A DNA stretch of 64,000 bases, from NCBI GenBank assembly GCA_003162055.1, contig PMNA01000017.1, forward strand, positions 1-64,000, read 5' to 3'. The position numbers and the translations under genes were made by a program. The stretch comes from Actinomycetota bacterium. GTDB taxonomy: Bacteria > Actinomycetota > Thermoleophilia > Gaiellales > Gaiellaceae. Below the pieces are notes generated by a model. That model searched no databases, had not been told where the DNA came from, and saw only the letters and a program-made list of their open reading frames with translations. Shown piece by piece: positions 21,080 through 33,408 of the stretch (position 1 is its first letter; each line of letters begins with the position of its first letter).

Positions 21080-22258
21080 CTATGCGCTCAAGAGAACATG
21101 GCTGGTGATGGGCCGAAGCGATGCGACCGCCTGCGGCAGGATTTCCAGGAACCGCTCGACTTCAGCCTCGCTGGTGAACCGGCCCAGAGTCACGCGCAGC
21201 GACCCGCGCGCCCGGATCGGGTCGAATCCCATGGCTGTCAGGACATACGACGACTCGGCGACGTGCTGGGCGCTGCAGGCGCTGCCCGATGACGCGGCAA
21301 TGCCCGCCTCGTTGAGCTCCAGAAGCAGTGTGATGCCTTCGTTCTCCTGCCCTCGGAAGCCCAGGCAGAGGTGACCGGGCAGGCGCCGATAGCGATGTCC
21401 GATCAGATAGGCGTTGGGGATCTTCTCGGCGAGCGTCTCGATGATGCGATCGGAGAAGCTCACCAATCGCGCGGCATCCTCGGACATCTCGACCGCGAGG
21501 ATCTCGGCGGCCCGACCCAGCCCGACTAGGCCGGCGACGTTCTCGGTGCCCGAGCGCAGACCGCGCTCCTGGCCGCCGCCGTGGACGTAAGCCTCGAGCT
21601 CGATGCCGTCACGGACGAAGAGCGCACCCACGCCCTGCGGACCGTTCAGCTTGTGCGCCGAGAGCGAGAGCAGGTCGAGCTCCTGCGCGCGCACGTCGAG
21701 GGGTAGCTTGCTCACAGCCTGTACGGCGTCGGTATGGAAGAGAGCGCCATGCTCGTGCGCGATCCGCGCCAGCTCCGCGATCGGTTGGATGGTGCCGACG
21801 ACGTTGTTCGCCGCCATGACCGAGACCAGCCGGGTTGTCGGCCGCAGCACGCTCTCGAGCGAGGCCGGATCGACTATCCCGTCGCCGTCCACCGGCAGAT
21901 ACGAAACCTCGACTCCTCGTCGCCCGAGATAACGGCACGTCTCGAGCACCGCCGGATGCTCGATCGAGCTGGTGACGATGTGACAATCGCCCGGGTCGTA
22001 GGCCGTTGCCACGCCGATCAGTGCCAGGTTGTCGGCCTCGGTGCCGCTACCGGTAAAGACGATCTCACCGGGATGGGCGTTCAACAGGGCCGCGAGCTGC
22101 TCGCGGGCCCGATCGACCGCTTGGCGCGCGCGCCGGCCAAACCCGTGCAGGCTTGACGGGTTCCCGAACGTCTCACCGATCCAGGGCCGCATCGCTTCCG
22201 CCACGCGGAGATCGAGGGGCGAGGTCGCGGCGTTGTCGAAATAGACGATGTCGCCCAT
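21080..22258 (-). CDS. Cysteine desulfurase (NifS/IscS-type)
   Basis: YFDNAATSPLD, GSGTEADNLALIG, SLSAHKLNGPQGVGALFVR, SSGSACSAQHVAES. Confidence 0.95.
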   Translation of the reverse strand: MGDIVYFDNAATSPLDLRVAEAMRPWIGETFGNPSSLHGFGRRARQAVDRAREQLAALLNAHPGEIVFTGSGTEADNLALIGVATAYDPGDCHIVTSSIEHPAVLETCRYLGRRGVEVSYLPVDGDGIVDPASLESVLRPTTRLVSVMAANNVVGTIQPIAELARIAHEHGALFHTDAVQAVSKLPLDVRAQELDLLSLSAHKLNGPQGVGALFVRDGIELEAYVHGGGQERGLRSGTENVAGLVGLGRAAEILAVEMSEDAARLVSFSDRIIETLAEKIPNAYLIGHRYRRLPGHLCLGFRGQENEGITLLLELNEAGIAASSGSACSAQHVAESSYVLTAMGFDPIRARGSLRVTLGRFTSEAEVERFLEILPQAVASLRPITSHVLLSA

Positions 22259-22259
22259 C

Positions 22260-22961
22260 TCACTGCCCTCGGTAGAAGACCTGGTTGTCGAGTGCGCGGA
22301 TGACGCCGAAGTGCGACTGCCAGCCGACCTCTTTCTTGCCGACGCAGATCGTGCAGGTACCGACCGGCGGGTTTCCGCGCAGGTACAGCTGCTCGGCGGC
22401 CTCCGGTGTCTCCCGGACGCTCTTGACCAGGGGGTCTATCCCGATTCCGTGCAGGGCGTTGACCTCCCTGATCTGCACCTCCGGCGCGGCGTTCTGAATG
22501 TGGGCGCGAAAGACTTCGCGCTCGGCCTGCGAGACGCGATCGATCTTCGTGATCACGGCCACGTCGGCGAGCGACAGCATCGGGCCCACCTTGAGCGGCA
22601 GGTTCATGCCGCTGGTCGCCTCCAGCACCGCGAGGCCCAGCGCACCATCTACGTAAGGCGAGCAGCGAAGGCACAGACCGGCGGTCTCGACGAGTAGGAT
22701 GTCGCACTCTTCGGCGCCGGCCCACTCGAGCGCGTCGCCGAGCACCATCGCGTTGTAGTGATCGGGGCAGAGCTCGCCCGAGTAGCACTTGCGAGTCGGT
22801 ATGCCGAACTCGCGGGCGAGGATCTCGTCCTCCTCGGCGTACTGGACGTCGATCTTCAAGAAGGCAGGCCGTTGATCGTCTCTGAGCAGCCTGGAGATGA
22901 TGTGGCGAAGCACCGCTGTCTTTCCGGTCGTGGCCGGGCCGGCGCAGATGACGAGCTTCAT
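22260..22961 (-). CDS. P-loop GTPase of the HypB/CobW/UreG (SIMIBI) class, CooC/HypB-like
   Basis: VICAGPATTGKTAVLRHII Walker A, LLVETAGLCLRC, VAVITKIDRV; additional TCTICVGKK. Confidence 0.8.
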   Translation of the reverse strand: MKLVICAGPATTGKTAVLRHIISRLLRDDQRPAFLKIDVQYAEEDEILAREFGIPTRKCYSGELCPDHYNAMVLGDALEWAGAEECDILLVETAGLCLRCSPYVDGALGLAVLEATSGMNLPLKVGPMLSLADVAVITKIDRVSQAEREVFRAHIQNAAPEVQIREVNALHGIGIDPLVKSVRETPEAAEQLYLRGNPPVGTCTICVGKKEVGWQSHFGVIRALDNQVFYRGQ

Positions 22962-23743
22962 GACAGCACCTCCGCCTCTTGCGCGGTGAGTCTCTCGCCC
23001 AGGCGGATCTTCTCCCGCAGGCGCGAGAGGAAGTCGTCGAGCTGACCAACCCGAGTACAGAGCTCATGCTCCTCGGCGTTTGTGGTCAGCACGTGCGTCA
23101 CGGCGCCGCCCTTCATGACGATGCGGTAGTCGGAGAGAAGCGCGATACGCGGGTCGTGCGTGACGAAGATGAAGATCTTGCGGTGCTCGCGCAGCAGCTC
23201 GAGCGCTCGCTTTCGGTGGATACCGGCGTTCTCGACCTCGTCGAGAAGCACTATCGGCGTGTCGCAGATGATCGTGGCGTCGGCGATGAGCAGCGCGCGC
23301 GCCTGACCTCCCGAGAGCTCGGTCATACGCGCGTCGAGTGGTACGGGCTCGCCGGTGAGCTGGTTGGCGAAGGCCAGGGTCCCATCGATCATCTCGTCGA
23401 TCTGCGAACGCGATCCGCTGCGGATGCGCGCATGGGTGGCGAGAAACTCGTCGACCGGCAGGTCGGAGAGGAAGGTCGTGTGCTGAGTGATTAGGGCGAT
23501 CGGATGGTGCGCCGGATCGATTCGGTATTCATCCAGAGGTCGCTCGCCGTTGATCAGCACCCGCCGACCACTGGGAGTGTTGTCGTCGGCAAAGAGCTCG
23601 ATGTCGTTGATCAGCGTGGTCTTGCCCGATCCGGTCGGGCCCACGATGCTCACTACATCACCCATCTTGAGCTCGATCCGTTCGACAGCCTCCGGCCCGC
23701 CAGAGCGACTCCGGCCACCGATGATCGTGATGGTCTCAATCAT
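22958..23743 (-). CDS. ABC ATPase-domain protein without adjacent permease
   Basis: IVGPTGSGKTTLINDIE, ELSGGQARALLIADATII, VLLDEVENAG, FVTHDPRIALLSD; start MIETITII at 23743; overlaps GTPase by 4 nt. Confidence 0.85.
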   Translation of the reverse strand: MIETITIIGGRSRSGGPEAVERIELKMGDVVSIVGPTGSGKTTLINDIELFADDNTPSGRRVLINGERPLDEYRIDPAHHPIALITQHTTFLSDLPVDEFLATHARIRSGSRSQIDEMIDGTLAFANQLTGEPVPLDARMTELSGGQARALLIADATIICDTPIVLLDEVENAGIHRKRALELLREHRKIFIFVTHDPRIALLSDYRIVMKGGAVTHVLTTNAEEHELCTRVGQLDDFLSRLREKIRLGERLTAQEAEVLS

Positions 23744-23764
23744 TCGCGTCCCTCTCTCACCCTT

Positions 23765-23830
23765 CGTTTGCCAGCTGAAAAGGATAGAGCTATCTATACA
23801 TTTAGCTAATACCTTGTATAAGGCGGGCAT
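23765..23830 (-). promoter_or_regulatory. AT-rich promoter/operator region of the ABC ATPase-GTPase-desulfurase operon
   Basis: Locally AT-rich with GATAGAGCTATC and TATACA-N14-TGTATA inverted repeats. Confidence 0.45.
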
Positions 23831-23983
23831 ATTATGAGGTGAGCCTCTGGTTGTCAAATCCAGGAGCGCGTAAGTACGGGATAGGAGCCCTGCGAAGACG
23901 AATGACCGGCTTCCCCCGCCGCCGCGACCGACATGGCGGGCGCGGCTCAGAAAACGCCATCTCTCGGTCGTATTTGCCTTTCG

Positions 23984-24030
23984 CCGCGAAAAGTCGCCAT
24001 GCCCTCCGCAGGCGGGCGAACTCTTCGCGG
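23984..24030. repeat. Dispersed hairpin element copy 1
   Basis: CCGCGAAAAGTCGCCATGCCCTCCGCAGGCGGGCGAACTCTTCGCGG. Confidence 0.7.
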
Positions 24031-24179
24031 GGAGACCGACCTGCGCGGGCGCGGCTCACTTAACGCCGTCCCTAACCCCCTACGAACCGAGCCCCGCTCA
24101 CAACAACGCCCAGCCCACCCTCGCCCCCTGGATCACACGGGGCATAAGCGCCGCAGGCGCGTTCCCTCCTTTATAAACA

Positions 24180-24226
24180 CCGGCGAAAGTCTTCATGCCT
24201 CCCGAAGGGAGACGAACTTTCGTCGG
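24180..24226. repeat. Dispersed hairpin element copy 2, abutting guaA stop
   Basis: CCGGCGAAAGTCTTCATGCCTCCCGAAGGGAGACGAACTTTCGTCGG. Confidence 0.75.
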
Positions 24227-27318
<3,092 letters not shown>

Positions 27319-27325
27319 TCAACGC

Positions 27326-27356
27326 AAAAAACCCAGGCGCCATAAGGTCGCCTGGG
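27326..27356 (-). terminator. Attenuator-like terminator in guaB 5' leader
   Basis: Minus-strand CCCAGGCGACCTTATGGCGCCTGGGTTTTTT ending about 17-25 nt before the guaB start. Confidence 0.75.
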
Positions 27357-27591
27357 CCAAGAAATCCGGATGCCACCAAAGTCTTTCAAGTGACAATCAA
27401 TCGTAGCAAGGCTGAGCGCTATCTTGCATTCTCAGCCGGAGGTTCTGTGCGGCGCGGTCCTTTCTGCAACCATGCGAGCTATTCGAGGTACGAACAGTGG
27501 GACAAGCTCAGCGGCGGCGACTTGAACTAGAGTTGTCAATCCCCGCCCACCGCTATTACGGTGGGCTTAACAGGCAAAAGAACCAGCGCCT

Positions 27592-29478
27592 TTGCTACTC
27601 ATCCTGATAGTCGGACTACTGCTTCTCGCCGTCGAGCTGGCCGGCTTCTGGCTCGCCAGGTTCTTCGTTCGCCGACTCCACGCTCGACGGGAACTTCGCA
27701 AGCAACCCCAATCCGAGCGGCGGCGCGTGCTCGTTCTCACCGCGCCGGTCGGCGAAGGTCACGTTGCGGCCGCCCAGGCGCTCGTCGCCGAGCTGGAGAG
27801 TGAGGACGCCGAGCTCGAGGTCGTTCTTCTCGATGCTCTCGACGGCCTCGGGCACGTCCTGCGCTTCATCCTCCGCGACTGCTACCGCTGGCAGTTCGGG
27901 CATATGGCTCGCCCCTACGGGCTCTTCTACCAGCTGTTCAGGCGCTCCTCGTTTTTCCGCGGTATCGGCCGGCTGACGCTCTTCTCCTTCGGCTCGCGCC
28001 CCTTGCTTCGAATGGTCGAGCAGTACGACCCCGACATCGTGGTTTCCACCTATCCAGCAGTCACTTGCGTGCTCGGCGGTTTGCGCCGCAGCAAGCGTCT
28101 TCACGTACCGGTAGTCGCGACGATCACCGATCTCGACGGCCTCTGCTTCTGGGTGCATCCGGGTGCCGATCTCCACCTGGTCATGCATGAGAGCTGCATC
28201 GAGCAGGTCGAGCGCCTCGCGGGCCCTGGTAGCGCGCGCCAGGCTCGGCCTCTGATCGCACCCGCATTCCACGAGCCGAGGACGCGTGTCGAGGCTCGCC
28301 GCGCGCTCGGGTTGCCGGGTAGCGGAGCGATCGCGATCGTCTCGGGCGGCGGCTGGGGGGTCGGCAAGCTCGAGGAGGCGACCCGCGCAGCTCTGGCGGT
28401 CGATGATCTCTCTGTCATCTGTCTCGCCGGGCGGAACGAGAGCGTCAGGAAACACCTAGAGCTAGTCATGGCTTCCGAGCCTCGCGTCTCGGTTTGGGGT
28501 TTCACCGACAGGATGAGCGACCTTCTTGCCGCCGCGGACGTACTCGTTCACGCAACCGGCGGGGTTACCGTGCTCGAGGCGCTTGCTCGCGACTGTCCCG
28601 TGATCGCTTACGGTGCTCCGCCCGGTCACGCATGTCTGACCGCGAAGGCGCTTGCCAAGCAGGGCCTGGGCTGGATGGCGCTCTCGCCGCCCGATCTCAC
28701 GGACTCGCTTCGGAGCGTGCTCGAACACCCGCGCGTGCCTGCAAAGGCGGCGGTTTCCGCGCCGACCTGCGCCGGCCTTGCTCTGGCCGTGACTCCACGT
28801 CCCGTTTCGGGGCCCGCGCTTTGGCCTCGACTTCTGAGTCGTACGGCGCTCGCCTGTGCTGCGCTCGCTCTGCCCTGCTGGGCTCTGTCGACCGACCTTC
28901 CCTACGCTCTGGCCTCAAGCCCGCTCGATCTTGCGCCGCTCGACGCCGTGTCGACCTTGCAGCCTGAAATCGGCCTCGTCATCAGCGCCCCGCCTTCGAC
29001 GGTTCCCCGGCTCGAAGAAGAGTTGAGAGCGCACCGCGCGCACGCGTCGTTTGCGTTTTCCTCACCGATCGATCACAAGCTTCTTCGCTCGATCGCTCTC
29101 GCGCAGGATGAGCCGCTGCCTGCGCTCAACTCGGGTAGGCCGATGAGCTGGCTCGGCACTCGTGGCCGTCTGAAAAACCTTGCTACCGCACTTAGGCTCC
29201 ATGACGCCCACTACTACCTTGCGCCCGCCGAGCTCAACTTCGGCCAGTACCTGCTCGCGCGCCGGCAGGGCGAGCTTCCGATCACCGGCTCGGATCTCGA
29301 TCCCAATTCGCTCGTCACGCCGCAAGGTTTTCGCCGGGGCGAAGTAATCGTCCTCGATCTGAGCGAGGGTCAGACGGCTGCGGAGACGACCCTGGACGAG
29401 TTGCTTGCGTCCGTTGCGCGCGATCATCTCAGCGCGGTTTCCGTCGATAACCTGCTCCGCTCCGCCTCTGCGAACTAA
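27592..29478 (+). CDS. MGDG synthase/GT28-like glycosyltransferase with a C-terminal domain resembling a degenerate NodB/polysaccharide-deacetylase fold
   Basis: VLVLTAPVGEGHVAAAQALV, STYPAVTCVLGGLR, VHATGGVTVLEALARDCPVIAYGAPPGHA; C-terminal GLVISAPPSTVPRLEEELRAHRAHASFAFS. Confidence 0.75.
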   Translation: MLLILIVGLLLLAVELAGFWLARFFVRRLHARRELRKQPQSERRRVLVLTAPVGEGHVAAAQALVAELESEDAELEVVLLDALDGLGHVLRFILRDCYRWQFGHMARPYGLFYQLFRRSSFFRGIGRLTLFSFGSRPLLRMVEQYDPDIVVSTYPAVTCVLGGLRRSKRLHVPVVATITDLDGLCFWVHPGADLHLVMHESCIEQVERLAGPGSARQARPLIAPAFHEPRTRVEARRALGLPGSGAIAIVSGGGWGVGKLEEATRAALAVDDLSVICLAGRNESVRKHLELVMASEPRVSVWGFTDRMSDLLAAADVLVHATGGVTVLEALARDCPVIAYGAPPGHACLTAKALAKQGLGWMALSPPDLTDSLRSVLEHPRVPAKAAVSAPTCAGLALAVTPRPVSGPALWPRLLSRTALACAALALPCWALSTDLPYALASSPLDLAPLDAVSTLQPEIGLVISAPPSTVPRLEEELRAHRAHASFAFSSPIDHKLLRSIALAQDEPLPALNSGRPMSWLGTRGRLKNLATALRLHDAHYYLAPAELNFGQYLLARRQGELPITGSDLDPNSLVTPQGFRRGEVIVLDLSEGQTAAETTLDELLASVARDHLSAVSVDNLLRSASAN

Positions 29479-29535
29479 GACGAGTGAGCGCCGCAGGACC
29501 TGAACCTCTGCCCGCTTTGTGCGCCGTTGCAACGT

Positions 29536-30276
29536 TTAGCTGACGGCGACAGAGGCTAGACCGCGCTCCGCGAGCAGTTCGAGTATCGCCGCTAACGCCT
29601 CCGCGCCGAGATCGGCGAATCCCGCCAATCCGTAGTAGCTGGCGTCATGGAGCAGGACGATATCGCCCGCCGTGAGCGATGTAGTGACGCGGCGCACGAT
29701 CGCTTCCGGCTTGGCTCCGCGCTCCCACTCTCTTCCCCAGCGCGACCAGAGAAGCGGCGTCCAGCCGCGGCGTCTCGCGCTGAGTAGCGCGGCTGTGCTG
29801 AAGACGCCGAAGGGCGGTCGGTAGAGGACCGGCCTGCGCCCGGTCGCGGCGGTAATGACCGCCTCGGCACGATCGAGGTCGGCATCCAGGCCGCGGGGCG
29901 TTCGTAGAAGCGTCGGGAGATGTCGATAGCCGTGCAGACCGATCTCGTGCCCTGCCGCGACGATCTCGGCTGCGAGATCGCCATGGCGCTCCACCTGCTC
30001 GCCGACGAGGAAGAAGGTGGCGGTCGCCTGCGCCCGCGCGAGGAGCTCGAGGACGATCGGCGTAGTGCGTGGATCCGGACCGTCGTCAAAGGTGAGCGCA
30101 ACGCCGTTTTGATGCGCGAGGCGACGCTGAATTCCCAGTACCCGTGCCAGCGCGGGCATGTGCGGCGCCGGTGCGGGCGCGCTCCAGGCGCAGGTCGCTG
30201 CGAAGGCGCCGAGGCCGAATGTGCGGAGGTTCATGATCGTATGGTTACCGAGATGAGCCCGGCCGTGTGTTCCCAA
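29536..30276 (-). CDS. Polysaccharide deacetylase (NodB homology domain)
   Basis: VALTFDDGPDPRTTPIVLELL, ATFFLVGEQVERH, EIGLHGYRH, RPPFG, DIVLLHD. Confidence 0.92.
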   Translation of the reverse strand: MGTHGRAHLGNHTIMNLRTFGLGAFAATCAWSAPAPAPHMPALARVLGIQRRLAHQNGVALTFDDGPDPRTTPIVLELLARAQATATFFLVGEQVERHGDLAAEIVAAGHEIGLHGYRHLPTLLRTPRGLDADLDRAEAVITAATGRRPVLYRPPFGVFSTAALLSARRRGWTPLLWSRWGREWERGAKPEAIVRRVTTSLTAGDIVLLHDASYYGLAGFADLGAEALAAILELLAERGLASVAVS

Positions 30277-30320
30277 CTCGCGCGGTGCCTCGACACCGCC
30301 TGCATACGGGGCGACCGTGT

Positions 30321-30815
30321 CTACTCGCTGCGCGCGAAACCCGAACTGCTCGTTTTGAGTCTATGACTCAGGCGCACGAATCCCCACCCGACCAGGAGCG
30401 CACCAAGAAGAAAGAGGAGCGCCGCGAGACCGTGCCGGTGAGGATGCAGCGCGACTACCGAGCCGAGCCCTAGCGAGACAGCGCCGAGAGCGAGCGGAAG
30501 GTTGACCAACCCCCAGCAGACGACGGCGGCTCCGATCGCGAAGAGGATGAGCGCGAGCTGGTGCAGGCGATGGTTCGGCCAGGCAACGGCTCCCCAGGCC
30601 AGAAAGACGGCGCCGAGAGCGGCAATGTAGGCATCGTACTTCTGCCACCAGCGCTCGCCGCCGGTCGGTCGAGCCGCCCGCGCAACCGCCTCCTCGCATG
30701 AGCCCCTGCAGGCAAGCTTCCCCTCGACTTCGACGGCTGACTTGGCGCATAGGCCCCGTCCACAACTCGAGCAAACGCCAACCGCCTCGGCGTCGGAGTG
30801 GTAGTAGCAGCGCAC
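30321..30815 (-). CDS. B-box-type zinc-finger membrane protein
   Basis: CYYHSDAEAVGVCSSCGRGLCAKSAVEVEGKLACRG..C followed by TM segments; GTG start at 30815. Confidence 0.7.
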   Translation of the reverse strand: MRCYYHSDAEAVGVCSSCGRGLCAKSAVEVEGKLACRGSCEEAVARAARPTGGERWWQKYDAYIAALGAVFLAWGAVAWPNHRLHQLALILFAIGAAVVCWGLVNLPLALGAVSLGLGSVVALHPHRHGLAALLFLLGALLVGWGFVRLSHRLKTSSSGFARSE

Positions 30816-30864
30816 GCTCCGATCATATAAGCCGCGCCGCTCGGCCCGGCCGAATCCGAACTTC

Positions 30865-31821
30865 CTAGCGGGTGGCGACGGGCTTGAGCTCGGCGATCTC
30901 GACCTGGCGCGCGAACTCCGCGGCCTGCTCGGGGTCGAAACAGCCGGCGCCGGTCTCGAGCGTGGAGGCGGTGGCGGCGCCGACAGCCTCGCAAAGCGCC
31001 TCCTCGAACGAGCGGCCCGCCCGGCGCGCGGCCAGGAATCCGGCCAGCAGCACGTCGCCGGAGCCAACCGGTGACACCGGCTCGACGCGGGCGATCGAGG
31101 CTCGATAGCGCTTCGGCTTGCGCTCTTCCTTGAGCAGCGCGTAGCAGCCGCCCTCGTGACTGATCAGGACGTTGTGCGGGCCCATCTCGCCGATCGTCTC
31201 GAGCGCCATGACGAAATCGTCCTCGTCGGAGAACTCCTGCCCCACGAGGCCCTCTGCCTCGTGTTGGTTGGGGCTGACGGCGAAGGGCTCGGCCTCGGCG
31301 CCCAGGCGCAGAGCGGTTCCCTCGGAATCGAGCACACAGCGCACCTTCCGCCGCGCCAGTTCCTTGATCGCGTCGGCATAGAAAGAGTTGTCGACCCCAC
31401 GCGGCAGCGTGCCCGCAAAGATGACCCACTCGGCGTCGGCCGAGAGGTAAACGAGCTTCTCGAGCAGCATCTTGAGCTCCTCGGGCTCGACGTGTGGCCC
31501 CCACTCGTTGATCTCGGTGTGCGAGCCGGTGACCGGATCGACGACGGCGGTCGAGGTGCGCGATTCGCCTTCGATGCGAACGAAGTCGTTGAGGATCGAC
31601 TCCTGCGTCAGCTCCTCGATCACGCGCGTGCCGGTACGCCCGCCCGTCAGCCCGGTCGCCACCACGGGCACCCCGAGCACCTTCAGCGCCCGAGCGACGT
31701 TGATGCCCTTGCCGCCGGCAAGCGTCAGAGCCTGGCTGGCACGGTGACGCAGGCCCCGCTGGAAATTCGGGACCGTGAGCGTGCGATCGATGGCGGCGTT
31801 GAGAGTGACGGTGACGAGCAT
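30865..31821 (-). CDS. PfkB-family sugar kinase (1-phosphofructokinase-like)
   Basis: MLVTVTLNAAIDRTLTV, AGGKGINVARAL, SPVGSGDVLLAGFLAA. Confidence 0.9.
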   Translation of the reverse strand: MLVTVTLNAAIDRTLTVPNFQRGLRHRASQALTLAGGKGINVARALKVLGVPVVATGLTGGRTGTRVIEELTQESILNDFVRIEGESRTSTAVVDPVTGSHTEINEWGPHVEPEELKMLLEKLVYLSADAEWVIFAGTLPRGVDNSFYADAIKELARRKVRCVLDSEGTALRLGAEAEPFAVSPNQHEAEGLVGQEFSDEDDFVMALETIGEMGPHNVLISHEGGCYALLKEERKPKRYRASIARVEPVSPVGSGDVLLAGFLAARRAGRSFEEALCEAVGAATASTLETGAGCFDPEQAAEFARQVEIAELKPVATR

Positions 31822-31920
31822 CGGTTGCCCTCCTGATGGGTGGGCGGTCGTCCGGGAAAGATGCGACCGGAAGAGTAGACGGTCCGGACCACGAGCGTGT
31901 GAGGTTCCGCTCCGAAACGC

Positions 31921-33054
31921 CTAGATCCAACCGAATAGCTCGTGCAGGGTCTGGCCTCCGTACCAGCCGATCTTGTCGCGCAGGCCCGGCCGTCCGACGG
32001 AGCGAAGCGCAACCAGCCTTCTCTCGCCGAGCAACTTTCTGCCCAAGTAGATGCGCACCTCCCCCACCGGCCGACCGCGCTTGACCGGGAGCGAGAGGGT
32101 GCGCGGCAAGACGAGCTTCTCGACCAGGGGACGATCGAGGCGGAGCGGCAAGGAGAGCGAGCTCGAGGCCGCGACCGGAACGGCCGGCCCACCGTACTCG
32201 CTGGCCACCGTCGCCAGCGGGCTTCCGGCCGTGACGACCTCGACGAGCCCGTAGCGAGTGAGAGCGAAGCGAAGCAGGGCCGTCAGGTCGCGGTCCCGCT
32301 GCGCACGGCTGGGCGAACCGAGGATGGTCGCGTAGATCTGGACTCCGCCGCGGACGAGAAGCGTGACCTGGCACCAGCCGGCTTCGTCGGTATGCCCGGT
32401 CTTGACGCCGACGACTCCGGGAAAGGTGCCGAGCAGGTCGTTCCAGGTCGTGAGCACGCGACCGCCGGAGATCGTGCTCCTGCGCAGGCGAACCGTCTGA
32501 CTCACCTCCGGCATCGTCATCGCCCACTGGGCCAGGACGGTGACATCGCGGGCGCTCGAGTAGTGCCCTGGCGCATCGAGACCGTCGGGCCGCGCGAAGT
32601 GGGTCCGCGTGAGGCCGATCTGCCGCGCTTCCTGGTTCATCCAACTGATGAAGAGAGCGCGATTTCCGTCCGCGGCAGCGTCGGCGAGAGCGTCCGCCGC
32701 GTCGTTGGCGCTCTGAATCAGGGCGGCTCGCACGAGATCGCCGACCAGGATGTGCTCGCCGGCGCGCAGCTCGACGCTCTCCTCGCCGACCCGGGCCGCC
32801 TGGGCCGAGACGGTGACATATCGATCGACGCTCAGATGCTGCAACGCAACGCCCACCGTCATCAGCTTGGTCAGGCTGGCGATGGGCAGACGAGCGTTGA
32901 CGTTCTTGCTCATCAGCACGTCGCCGGTGACGGCATTCTCTACCAGGTAGGCGCGCGCATCCACCTTAGGCGCGCGCACAGCGGCGCCGGCGGCGGGCTG
33001 AATGACTGCGAGCGCCAGCGCAAGCAACGCCGGCGCGAGGAGTAGGCGCCTCAC
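31921..33054 (-). CDS. D-alanyl-D-alanine carboxypeptidase (peptidase S11)
   Basis: [36 protein letters not shown] (SxxK, SxN, KTG). Confidence 0.95.
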   Translation of the reverse strand: MRRLLLAPALLALALAVIQPAAGAAVRAPKVDARAYLVENAVTGDVLMSKNVNARLPIASLTKLMTVGVALQHLSVDRYVTVSAQAARVGEESVELRAGEHILVGDLVRAALIQSANDAADALADAAADGNRALFISWMNQEARQIGLTRTHFARPDGLDAPGHYSSARDVTVLAQWAMTMPEVSQTVRLRRSTISGGRVLTTWNDLLGTFPGVVGVKTGHTDEAGWCQVTLLVRGGVQIYATILGSPSRAQRDRDLTALLRFALTRYGLVEVVTAGSPLATVASEYGGPAVPVAASSSLSLPLRLDRPLVEKLVLPRTLSLPVKRGRPVGEVRIYLGRKLLGERRLVALRSVGRPGLRDKIGWYGGQTLHELFGWI

Positions 33055-33395
33055 TTCGCTATCGGCGCCTTCCCGACCTTGATCTTCTGCCCGACCCGGA
33101 GCGCAGTCGGCTGGATTCCTGGGTTCAGGGCGATGATGTCATCCACTGTGACGCGGAAATGTACGGCAATTGCGCCGAGGGTGTCGCCGGACTGGACGGT
33201 GTAGATCCTCGTCTTAACGGTCTGCTGCGCGGTCGAGACCGAGGTGGTCGTCGACTTCTTCGTGCTCGACGAGCCGGCCTGCGGCTGCGACCCGCCCGAA
33301 AAGCTGCCGCGAAGGATCAGAACGACGACGGTTACGGCGAGCAGAAAGAGGAGCGGAACGCCGAAGTGCGCGAGTTGGCGGTTATCTCGACGCAT
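33051..33395 (-). CDS. LysM domain membrane protein
   Basis: [45 protein letters not shown]. Confidence 0.92.
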   Translation of the reverse strand: MRRDNRQLAHFGVPLLFLLAVTVVVLILRGSFSGGSQPQAGSSSTKKSTTTSVSTAQQTVKTRIYTVQSGDTLGAIAVHFRVTVDDIIALNPGIQPTALRVGQKIKVGKAPIAK

Positions 33396-33408
33396 TACTC
33401 GTTACGTT

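Noticed and set aside
27325-27500. 6S RNA, SRP RNA or purine riboswitch upstream of guaB
   Set aside because: No matching consensus recognised; left as an unclassified attenuator leader.
30470-32644. 724-aa minus-strand ORF
   Set aside because: Runs out of frame through the S11 carboxypeptidase and PfkB genes; Arg/Ala-rich shadow.
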